Positions 1-6,033 of a stretch of DNA of 6,649 nt are shown piece by piece (within the stretch, counting starts at the first letter, position 1; each line of letters starts with the position of its first letter). The notes under the pieces were generated by a model. The model saw only the letters and a program-made list of their open reading frames with translations. It made no database searches and was not told the origin of the DNA. Position numbers and translations under genes: made by a program. The stretch comes from Cyclobacteriaceae bacterium (GTDB lineage Bacteria; Bacteroidota; Bacteroidia; Cytophagales; Cyclobacteriaceae): positions 1 to 6,649 of the forward strand of contig JAOUKG010000155.1 in NCBI GenBank assembly GCA_029882725.1, given 5' to 3'.

Positions 1-820
1 CATCCCTAATGCTAATTTTTGTGGTTCTCAATAAATCAACGGCGTGTTCCATACGTTGATATTCAATATAATCCTGTGGGTTTATACCGGTAAGGGCTTT
101 AAAATATTGACCTACATAATCTTCCGAAACATCTGCAATTTCTGCAAGGCGTTTATTAGTAAGTTCATTCCCTAAATTATCTTTAATAAATTTAAATAAT
201 TTGATAAGACGAGGATCTTTAAAGTAGGTGCTGTTTGTGACCATTTTCTCAACAAATAAATTATTCTCGAGAATATACCTCACAATTTCGATAGCAACAT
301 GCTCAGTTTTTAAGCTTATTACCCTTTGAGAACCATCTTTTTTCTCATTTTGCTCTAAAGTAATATCATAAATAATACTATTTAACTTAGGATGATCAAG
401 GGTAAATGCAGGTATTTCAAGAGCATAAAAGAAACTCACTGTATCAAATACACGAGTATCAAATGTTAATACTGTGATTTCACAAACGGGGCCTTTACCT
501 CCATTATCTTCTGGGTTGTATTTAAAAAACTCATTCTTACGGAATCTAAATTCTTCCATATTTAATACAGGGTTTCTTTCTCCTGCATTTCCAAAAGATA
601 TTTGATGCTTTCTGTTGGCAGGAATCATCAACGCATGACCTTCTTTTACAACCTCATCTTTTTTGCCATATTTCAAGGTTCCCCTTCTTAAAAATATTAT
701 AATATTCTCCGATTCTTCAAAGTCCTTAACGGCAAAACTGTTGTAAATCGATACATTGTCACATTTTACGAATCTTATACTCAAAGATTCAATAACTTTA
801 TTATAATCTTCAGCTATCAT
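1..820 (-). CDS. AraC-family transcriptional regulator with cupin-like sensor domain (3' end beyond window)
   Basis: Reading the minus strand from the ATG at 820 gives 273 residues without a stop, running off the left edge; an in-frame TAA four codons upstream (833-835) fixes this ATG as the start. Residues about 18-130 look like the beta-rich cupin-type effector-binding domain common in AraC regulators (IIIFLRRGTLKYG, then GHALMIPANRKHQISFG). Residues about 203-273 are the DNA-binding domain: the first helix-turn-helix is clear (LTNKRLAEIADVSEDYVGQYF, with KALTGINPQDYIEYQRMEHAVDLL following). The second helix-turn-helix and the C-terminus, roughly 30 residues by family norm, are outside the window. 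It should be a cytoplasmic transcription factor responding to a small molecule; the ligand and targets cannot be read from the sequence. It lies 97 bp downstream of the acyl-CoA dehydrogenase on the same strand with no obvious terminator between, so co-transcription is possible. The spacer holds only AT-rich sequence and short palindromes (827-840 and 851-859). Confidence 0.88.
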   Translation of the reverse strand, partial: MIAEDYNKVIESLSIRFVKCDNVSIYNSFAVKDFEESENIIIFLRRGTLKYGKKDEVVKEGHALMIPANRKHQISFGNAGERNPVLNMEEFRFRKNEFFKYNPEDNGGKGPVCEITVLTFDTRVFDTVSFFYALEIPAFTLDHPKLNSIIYDITLEQNEKKDGSQRVISLKTEHVAIEIVRYILENNLFVEKMVTNSTYFKDPRLIKLFKFIKDNLGNELTNKRLAEIADVSEDYVGQYFKALTGINPQDYIEYQRMEHAVDLLRTTKISIRD

Positions 821-915
821 TTTGTATTTTAATTATAAAACATATACACTTTACGGTAAGCAATTTCACTAAAAATCATGAATTATACAATTTTCTACAT
901 GAAGTTTAATTATAT

Positions 916-2055
916 TTATTTTAAGAGGGTTCGGGATATAACTATTCTTTGAATTTCTGAAGTGCCCTCATAAATCTGAGTGATTTTAGCATCTCTCATT
1001 AATCTTTCCACATGGAACTCTTTTACATAACCGTATCCTCCATGTATCTGTACGGCTTCGGTAGTAACTCGCTGTGCTACCTCCGATGCAAATAATTTTG
1101 CCATGGCAGCCTCCATTGAAAAATCTTCCCCTTCATCTTTTGTATATGCAGCCTTTAAGCACATCAACCTTGCTGCTTCAATTTCCATAGCCATATCGGC
1201 TAATTTGAATTGAATTGCCTGATGGTTTGATATTTTTTTGCCAAAGGCACTTCTTTCTTTACTGTATTGCAAGGCGAGTTCATAGGCACCACTCGCAATG
1301 CCCAGAGCCTGTGAAGCAATACCAATTCTTCCCCCATTTAAGGTGTTCATTGCGAATGTAAATCCAAAACCATCTTCGCCAATACGATTTTCTTTAGGAA
1401 CTTTTACATCCTGAAACATAAGGGAATGGGTGTCGGATCCTCGTATTCCCATCTTATCTTCTTTCTTGCCCACTACAAACCCATCTAGTCCCCTTTCCAC
1501 AATAAGTGCGTTTATTCCTTTATGTTTTTTTTCAGGGTAAGTTTGGGCAATAACAATATACACTCCGGCATTGCTTCCATTTGTAATCCAATTTTTAGTG
1601 CCATTTAACAAGTAGTAATCACCTTTGTCTTCAGCAGTGGTACTTTGCGAAGTGGCATCTGAACCTGCTTCCGGTTCAGACAAACAAAAAGCTCCAATGA
1701 TTTCACCTGTGGCCAGGCGCTTTAAATATTTTTCTTTCTGCTCCTCGGTACCGTATTTCTCCAATCCCCAACACACCAGTGAGTTATTAACCGACATACA
1801 CACCGAAGCAGAAGCATCAATTTTTGAAATCTCTTCCATAGCCAAAACATAGGAAATTGTGTCCATACCCCCACCGTTGTATTTTGGGTCAGTCATCATG
1901 CCCATAAAACCCAACTCTCCCATTTTTTTTACTTGATCGAGGGGAAATTTTTGATGCGTATCCCTTTCTATTACACCTGGTAGTAATTCAGTTTTCGCAA
2001 AATCACGAGCTGCATCCCGAACCGCAAGTTGTTCCTCTGTAAGTTTAAAATTCAT
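916..2055 (-). CDS. Acyl-CoA dehydrogenase, short-chain (butyryl-CoA dehydrogenase-like) type
   Basis: This 379-residue protein is a full-length FAD-dependent acyl-CoA dehydrogenase, which introduces the alpha-beta double bond in an acyl-CoA and passes electrons to electron-transfer flavoprotein in the cytoplasm. The N-terminal helical domain starts MNFKLTEEQLAVRDAAR. The first family signature is at residues 124-136 (CLSEPEAGSDATS), the flavin-contacting W-I-T-N is at 156-159, and the second signature is at 336-355 (Q-I-H-G-G-Y-G-Y to R-D). The expected catalytic base is Glu363 in IYEGTSEIQR, the position used by short- and medium-chain enzymes. No key residue is missing. Similarity of the whole chain to short-chain enzymes suggests butyryl-CoA or a branched short acyl-CoA as substrate, but chain length cannot be decided from sequence. 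The ATG at 2055 is the natural family start; an in-frame TGA lies nine codons upstream and no Shine-Dalgarno is visible. It is divergent from the oxidoreductase at 2258 and lies upstream of the AraC gene. Confidence 0.96.
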   Translation of the reverse strand: MNFKLTEEQLAVRDAARDFAKTELLPGVIERDTHQKFPLDQVKKMGELGFMGMMTDPKYNGGGMDTISYVLAMEEISKIDASASVCMSVNNSLVCWGLEKYGTEEQKEKYLKRLATGEIIGAFCLSEPEAGSDATSQSTTAEDKGDYYLLNGTKNWITNGSNAGVYIVIAQTYPEKKHKGINALIVERGLDGFVVGKKEDKMGIRGSDTHSLMFQDVKVPKENRIGEDGFGFTFAMNTLNGGRIGIASQALGIASGAYELALQYSKERSAFGKKISNHQAIQFKLADMAMEIEAARLMCLKAAYTKDEGEDFSMEAAMAKLFASEVAQRVTTEAVQIHGGYGYVKEFHVERLMRDAKITQIYEGTSEIQRIVISRTLLK

Positions 2056-2120
2056 AGCATATATGGTTTCATTAGTGCTTCAAAATACAATAATAATAGG
2101 TAAGAACCTTATGGGTGTGT

Positions 2121-2128
2121 TACTTTTG
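2121..2128 (+). promoter_or_regulatory. Candidate Bacteroidota -7 promoter element
   Basis: TACTTTTG is a perfect match to TAnnTTTG, the -7 element recognised by the Bacteroidota primary sigma factor. It faces the oxidoreductase gene and would give a leader of about 125 nt that contains the inverted repeat at 2164-2213. No TTG is visible at the expected -33 position, so this rests on one half of the promoter only, and an 8-bp match with two free positions can occur by chance in AT-rich DNA. Confidence 0.3.
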
Positions 2129-2163
2129 TTGAGAATAATAACCCGGTTTATGTAATTTAAAAC

Positions 2164-2213
2164 TATCAAACCCAAATATGCACCGACTATGTTAAGTTTT
2201 TGGGAGTTTGATA
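2164..2213. repeat. Imperfect inverted repeat in the divergent spacer
   Basis: The left arm TATCAAACCCAAA (2164-2176) is the reverse complement of the right arm TTTGGG-AG-TTTGATA (2199-2213) apart from a 2-nt AG insertion. This gives 13 base pairs with one bulge and a 22-nt loop. The right arm is followed by TATAATTTTTC on the plus strand, and outward on the minus strand the left arm is followed by GTTTTAAA, so it resembles a weak terminator or attenuator in either direction. It lies 45 bp before the start of the oxidoreductase and 109 bp from the start of the acyl-CoA dehydrogenase. It could be an operator for a dimeric regulator, a leader hairpin or a terminator-like relic; the sequence does not decide between these. 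Confidence 0.5.
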
Positions 2214-2257
2214 TAATTTTTCTTAATAATTAAAGTTTCATTGTCTATTTTAAAGGC

Positions 2258-3250
2258 ATGAATACAAATAGACGATCTTTCATTAAAAATACAGCAGCCA
2301 TTTCTTTAGGATCTGCACTACTTCCCTCTATTCCTCTCATGGCTGACGATACAGCTACAATAGGTATAATTGGATTGGATACTTCGCACAGTGTGGCTTT
2401 TACCCGTTTTATAAATAGCGGTGAGTTCCCTCAGGAAGGCAAACCTTTTAAAGTGAAAGTGGCCTGTCGTTGTGGAAGTAAAACGATTCCTTCCAGTTAT
2501 GAAAGGATTCCGGAATACGAAAAAGCAGTGAAAGAATTAGGTGTAGAGGTGTTGAATAGTATTGAAGAGGTAGTTGAAAAGTCAGACGCCATTCTGTTGG
2601 AAACCAACGACGGAAAATTGCACCTGGAACAAGCAAAAATAGTTTTAAAATCAGGAAAGCCTGTTTTTATTGATAAACCGGTGGCTGCTCAAATAAAGGA
2701 GGTTTATGAAATATACGAATTGGCAGAGAAATACAAATCTCCCATGTTTTCATCAAGTAGTTTAAGGTATTTGAACAATATCGAGGAAATAAGAAATGAA
2801 GGGTTGATTGGAGATGTAATTGGGGCCGATGCCTATAGCCCAATTGATTTTGAGCCTTCACACTCAGATTTTTACTGGTATGGTATTCATGGAATGGAAA
2901 TTCTCTTTGCTGTAATGGGTACTGGTTGTGAATATGTTCAGACAGAAGAAAAAGGTGATTTTATCTTTGTGAAGGCCGTTTGGAAAGATGGCAGGGTAGG
3001 AAATTTTAGGGGTGATTTGAAAAAAAGACAACAATATGGGGGCATGGCCTACGGTACCAAAAGTGTACAACCTTTAGGGCCATTTAGTGGTTATGGAAAT
3101 ATGATGCCGGCATTATTAAAATTCTTTAAAACAGGCATTGCTCCGGTTGATCACAAAGAAACGTTGGAACTTTATACCTGCATGGAAGCCGCCGCAATTA
3201 GCAGAAGAAGCAAAGGAAAAGCCATTTCATTAGACAAAATCCGCCCGTAG
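2258..3250 (+). CDS. Gfo/Idh/MocA-family oxidoreductase with Tat signal peptide
   Basis: A 330-residue NAD(P)-dependent oxidoreductase-like protein. Residues 1-29 are a twin-arginine export signal: N-R-R-S-F-I-K at 4-10, a hydrophobic stretch AAISLGSALLPSIPL, and a probable cleavage after MA, so it should fold in the cytoplasm and work in the periplasm. The Rossmann nucleotide-binding turn is IGIIGLDTSHS at 35-45 (a G-x-x-G-x-D version of the usual glycine loop). The family D-K-P motif is Asp139-Lys140-Pro141 in FIDKPVAAQ, supplying the conserved lysine. His211 in YGIHGMEIL is the best candidate for the catalytic histidine. It is somewhat shorter than many exported family members. The substrate is unknown; the family mostly handles sugars, inositols and related alcohols. 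An in-frame TAA eight codons upstream of the ATG leaves this start as the only good one; no Shine-Dalgarno is visible. A degenerate repeat array starts at its last codons, so the final residues (KIRP) overlap repeat sequence. Confidence 0.92.
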   Translation: MNTNRRSFIKNTAAISLGSALLPSIPLMADDTATIGIIGLDTSHSVAFTRFINSGEFPQEGKPFKVKVACRCGSKTIPSSYERIPEYEKAVKELGVEVLNSIEEVVEKSDAILLETNDGKLHLEQAKIVLKSGKPVFIDKPVAAQIKEVYEIYELAEKYKSPMFSSSSLRYLNNIEEIRNEGLIGDVIGADAYSPIDFEPSHSDFYWYGIHGMEILFAVMGTGCEYVQTEEKGDFIFVKAVWKDGRVGNFRGDLKKRQQYGGMAYGTKSVQPLGPFSGYGNMMPALLKFFKTGIAPVDHKETLELYTCMEAAAISRRSKGKAISLDKIRP

Positions 3251-3377
3251 CAGGGGCGGAAAATCTTCCGCCCTCAGAGTTGTAAAAAATTCCACCTATA
3301 TGATTGTAAATTGTCCACCCTCTGGGTTGTAAAATCTTCCGCCCGCAGATTTGAAAAAACTTACGCCCCGCCCATGC
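3236..3377. repeat. Degenerate tandem repeat array, 23-24 bp period
   Basis: Six units follow each other, each reading roughly A-rich start, then TCTTCCGCCC, then CAGAGTTGT: 3236-3259 (degenerate, overlaps the stop codon of the preceding gene), 3260-3283, 3284-3307, 3308-3330, 3331-3353 and 3354-3377. The CCGCCC-like core starts at 3241, 3268, 3292, 3315, 3339 and 3363, giving spacings of 27, 24, 23, 24 and 24. Units 3260 and 3331 share the identical 14-mer AAAATCTTCCGCCC. A trace of a further unit may follow at 3378-3394 (AAAAAACAATTTTCCCC). The array fills nearly the whole spacer between the oxidoreductase and the large WG protein and is more GC-rich than its surroundings. I do not recognise the unit; spacers between units are absent, so it is not a CRISPR array. 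Confidence 0.75.
3241..3273 (+). terminator. Overlapping GC-rich hairpins at the oxidoreductase stop codon, possible terminator
   Basis: GGGCGGAA (3254-3261) pairs perfectly with TTCCGCCC (3266-3273) across a 4-nt loop. The same GGGCGG (3254-3259) can instead pair with CCGCCC (3241-3246), which spans the last codons of the gene. The two stems are mutually exclusive. Position directly at and after the stop suits transcription termination or mRNA end protection, but the T-tract of a classical intrinsic terminator is missing on the plus strand, and the hairpins may simply be a by-product of the repeat array they overlap. Confidence 0.4.
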
Positions 3378-3404
3378 AAAAAACAATTTTCCCCAAGAAT
3401 TCAT

Positions 3405-3412
3405 TATTTTTA
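3405..3412 (+). promoter_or_regulatory. Weak candidate -7 element just before the WG-protein start
   Basis: TATTTTTA differs from TAnnTTTG only at the last base and lies 5 bp before the ATG at 3417, which would give a leaderless or nearly leaderless transcript. No -33 TTG is seen upstream. The match is weak, and the gene could instead be reached by read-through from the oxidoreductase. Confidence 0.2.
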
Positions 3413-3416
3413 CGGG

Positions 3417-6005
3417 ATGGGTAAGAAACTGTCTTTTCTTTTGCTTTTTTTTATGGGCTTTACAAATTTAATAGCCCAAACCGGACAGGTAAAAAGAGCT
3501 TTGGATAATCTTAATGAAGGGAATTTTGAAAAAGCAAAGGAGTTGTTGCAAAAAGCAATTGAAAAAGACTCTCTCGATCCATCGGTACATTATGGTTGGT
3601 CACGATTATTCAATGAGCCTTCCTTCCCCAATACCAATCTGGATTCTGCCTATTTCTTTATTCTAAAAGCTAAAAAATCGCTTAAAGTACTCAATGTAAA
3701 AGAAAGAGAAAAGCTTAGCCGGAATGGGATAGATAGTTTGATGCTCGATACTCAAAAAAATCTTTTAGACAGCCTTTCTTTTGAAAGGGCCTCCAATTTA
3801 AATACGGTTAAGAGCTATTCAGAATTTATAATTAACCACCCCTCGTCCCGTCAATTTTCAAAAGCAGTTAGGCAAAGAGAAATAGTAGCCTATGGCCTTA
3901 CTCTGGAAGAAAACACTTACGAAGCCTATAGCAGGTTTATTCACGATTACCCGGATGCCGAAGAAATTGTAGATGCAAAAAAAAGGTATGACAGTTTGCG
4001 GTTTCAATCTGTTTCAACAGATGGAACCTTGGAAGGATACTATAAATTTCTTGAAGACCAGCCGGGTACCCTTTATAGAATTCAGGTTGAAAGTAAAATA
4101 TTTGCCATTTCGACCGCTGGGAACAAAACTTCTGATTTCCTCACTTTCTTTGAATTTGGTAGATCGGAAATGATTCTTAATAAATCGAAAGAGTACCTTT
4201 TTCATATTTTAAAAGAAGACAGTACTACCCAATGGGAAAATCAAAAATGGTTGACCGATTCCCTTAAGAATGATTTGGAAAAAGAAAGGAAAAAATTAAT
4301 CCCCATCATCGAAAAGCAAGGATATAATTTCATAAATGAGGATGGAAAAACGGTATTCCCCAACTATTTTACTCAATTGAGCGATCAATATCTCTGTGAA
4401 CCATTGAATAGTGATGTGATGTTATTTTTCGAAAACAACGAGGGAATTGTAGCCCGTCGAAGTGGAAAACCTATCTATAAAGGTCCCGTAACCTTTATAG
4501 ATGATTTGGGTTATGGAATTATCAAGTTAGAAAATGAAAATAAGGTAGGTGCTTTACACAAAACAGGTGATTTGGTTTTAAATTTTCTATACGATGATAT
4601 TGAAGTAATTAATGGCCAATTTATTGGGTCCCTTTTTAAAGGCAAGTGGGGGCTTCATTCTTTTGCAGGGATTGATATTCTTCCCCATGAGTATGATAGT
4701 ATAGGATTTTACTATAACTCAATTCTTTTACTGAAAAACCAAAGGTGGGCTGTTACCACTGCAAATGAATTGAAAAAGGCGGCTAATAGTGAAAACCCAA
4801 ATCTTGTCTTCATTTACGACGATTTGGAAACCCTCGCCGAAGGCAAACTTTGGGTTCAAACCGGAACATCTGAAGGAATAATTAATAAGGACTCAGGATT
4901 TGATATTTCATTGGATGTACAAAATATTGAACCTTTAAAAAACGGATACCTGGTAAAAAAAGAGGGGAAATCTTCATTTCTGGATATGCAGTTCAACACT
5001 TTACTGGATGATTGTAGCAATATCACCCAAAGTCTCGATTATATGTCGGCACGCTCTGATGGGAAATATTACCTTATCAATTTGAAAACAGATAAATTGG
5101 TTGTTTACGATTCTGTTAAATTATGGGGTGGTAGTTATGCCGTGGTAAGTAACGCCGATTCCCTGTTTTTAGTCCCTTCCGATAGTGGAAAAATTACTTT
5201 GTCCCCGGATCAAACATTTAGGTTGATTAAAAACACCGGGGGAATGGAATACATTCAAATTATCAACGAAAAAAACTCCTTGTTAATCAATAAGAGGGGA
5301 AAAACAGTATTGAGTGGCAAATACGACGAGATCTCTGTTTTGGGTGCGGATTTAATTTTAACTGAAAAAAAAGGAAAAAAGGGGTTGTATTCGGTACAAG
5401 GAACAAAGTTGCTTTCGGAGGAGTATGAATCTATTGGAATGAACAGTGATGGAACTGTTTCATTATTGAGAAAAGGAAAATTAGGTTTTTACGATCCCAA
5501 ATCGCAACTTTTAGTTAATCCTGAATATGATAGAAAAGTAGAGAAAGGTATTTTGAATCAAATAATAGTCTTTAAAAATGGCTCCTACCAGTTATTGACT
5601 CAAAAGCTGAAAAAGTTAAATGACCGATTATTTGAAGAAATTAAAATATGGAATGATTCTTCTTATTTAGTGAAATGGGATGGTTTTTATCACATATATA
5701 TACCCGTTAAAGACTACTTTAAAGTATCGGGCATGAGCGAAGTAAAGTTTTTGTTTAGTGAAAAGGGAATTAGCTATTTTAAGACCAAATCAAAAAAAGG
5801 AGAAGGTCTTATAAGTCCTCAGCTTGGCACTTTAATAGAACCTGAATTTTCTTATATAAGTTATAGAAGTCCATTCCTTGTTGCTGAAAAATATATTTCC
5901 AGTGCCTCCTATTATGTATTGATCTATTTTGACACCCACGGGAAAGTATTGTGGAAAGGAGGCATTGACGAAGAGGATTATGATAAAATGTTTTGCAATG
6001 ATTGA
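3417..6005 (+). CDS. Exported TPR-like/WG-repeat protein of unknown function
   Basis: From the ATG at 3417 the protein has 862 residues. I chose this start over the in-frame TTG at 3351 because it places a standard Sec signal peptide at the N-terminus (MGKKLSFLLLFFMGFTNLIAQ, cleavage near residue 20), while the extra 22 residues would come from the repeat array. Residues about 22-90 form a TPR-like helical pair (ALDNLNEGNFEKAKELLQKAIEKD). Residues about 129-235 hold three copies of a helical repeat with exact 37-residue spacing (Phe137/174/211 and Pro142/179/216). A charged, probably coiled helix follows at about 279-300. From about 302 to 850 runs a series of some 14-16 beta-type WG repeats of 32-35 residues; only one has the canonical pair (K-W-G-L, Trp411-Gly412), others being degenerate (KKGLYSVQGTKLL at 655, KLGFYDPKSQLLV at 688). 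There is no lipobox and no recognisable type IX sorting domain. It probably acts in the periplasm or at the surface as a protein-binding scaffold; the job is unknown. Confidence 0.9.
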   Translation: MGKKLSFLLLFFMGFTNLIAQTGQVKRALDNLNEGNFEKAKELLQKAIEKDSLDPSVHYGWSRLFNEPSFPNTNLDSAYFFILKAKKSLKVLNVKEREKLSRNGIDSLMLDTQKNLLDSLSFERASNLNTVKSYSEFIINHPSSRQFSKAVRQREIVAYGLTLEENTYEAYSRFIHDYPDAEEIVDAKKRYDSLRFQSVSTDGTLEGYYKFLEDQPGTLYRIQVESKIFAISTAGNKTSDFLTFFEFGRSEMILNKSKEYLFHILKEDSTTQWENQKWLTDSLKNDLEKERKKLIPIIEKQGYNFINEDGKTVFPNYFTQLSDQYLCEPLNSDVMLFFENNEGIVARRSGKPIYKGPVTFIDDLGYGIIKLENENKVGALHKTGDLVLNFLYDDIEVINGQFIGSLFKGKWGLHSFAGIDILPHEYDSIGFYYNSILLLKNQRWAVTTANELKKAANSENPNLVFIYDDLETLAEGKLWVQTGTSEGIINKDSGFDISLDVQNIEPLKNGYLVKKEGKSSFLDMQFNTLLDDCSNITQSLDYMSARSDGKYYLINLKTDKLVVYDSVKLWGGSYAVVSNADSLFLVPSDSGKITLSPDQTFRLIKNTGGMEYIQIINEKNSLLINKRGKTVLSGKYDEISVLGADLILTEKKGKKGLYSVQGTKLLSEEYESIGMNSDGTVSLLRKGKLGFYDPKSQLLVNPEYDRKVEKGILNQIIVFKNGSYQLLTQKLKKLNDRLFEEIKIWNDSSYLVKWDGFYHIYIPVKDYFKVSGMSEVKFLFSEKGISYFKTKSKKGEGLISPQLGTLIEPEFSYISYRSPFLVAEKYISSASYYVLIYFDTHGKVLWKGGIDEEDYDKMFCND

Positions 6006-6010
6006 TGGTC

Positions 6011-6033
6011 AGTCAAAGTTATTTTAACTGACT
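6011..6033. terminator. Candidate bidirectional terminator between convergent genes
   Basis: AGTCA (6011-6015) pairs with TGACT (6029-6033) and GTTA (6018-6021) pairs with TAAC (6025-6028), leaving an AA bulge and a TTT loop: nine pairs in all. A shifted register, GTCAGT (6008-6013) with ACTGAC (6027-6032), is also possible. It sits in the 13-bp gap between the two convergent stop codons and reaches into the last codons of murQ. The stem is AT-rich and no clear T-tract follows, so it is only a reasonable candidate. Confidence 0.35.

Noticed and set aside
1625..1852. Plus-strand ORF inside the acyl-CoA dehydrogenase gene
   Set aside because: It is antisense to a fully conserved coding region including the first family signature and resembles no protein I know.
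2448..3070. Three minus-strand ORFs inside the oxidoreductase gene
   Set aside because: They are opposite-strand shadows of an intact conserved gene, with low-complexity composition and no plausible start context.
3236..3377. CRISPR array
   Set aside because: Repeats abut directly without unique spacers, the units are degenerate, and no cas gene is present.
3198..3404. Minus-strand ORF across the repeat array whose translation shows an 8-residue periodicity
   Set aside because: The periodicity is just the 24-bp DNA repeat read in triplets; one unit is a base short so the peptide repeat slips, it overlaps the oxidoreductase 3' end and there is no sign of a start signal.
3351..3416. N-terminal extension of the WG-repeat protein from a TTG at 3351
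   Set aside because: The extension derives from repeat sequence and would bury the signal peptide; the ATG at 3417 gives a normal Sec signal.
3973..4205. Small ORFs on both strands inside the WG-repeat gene
   Set aside because: They overlap the helical-repeat region of a clear coding sequence, and nothing suggests separate translation.
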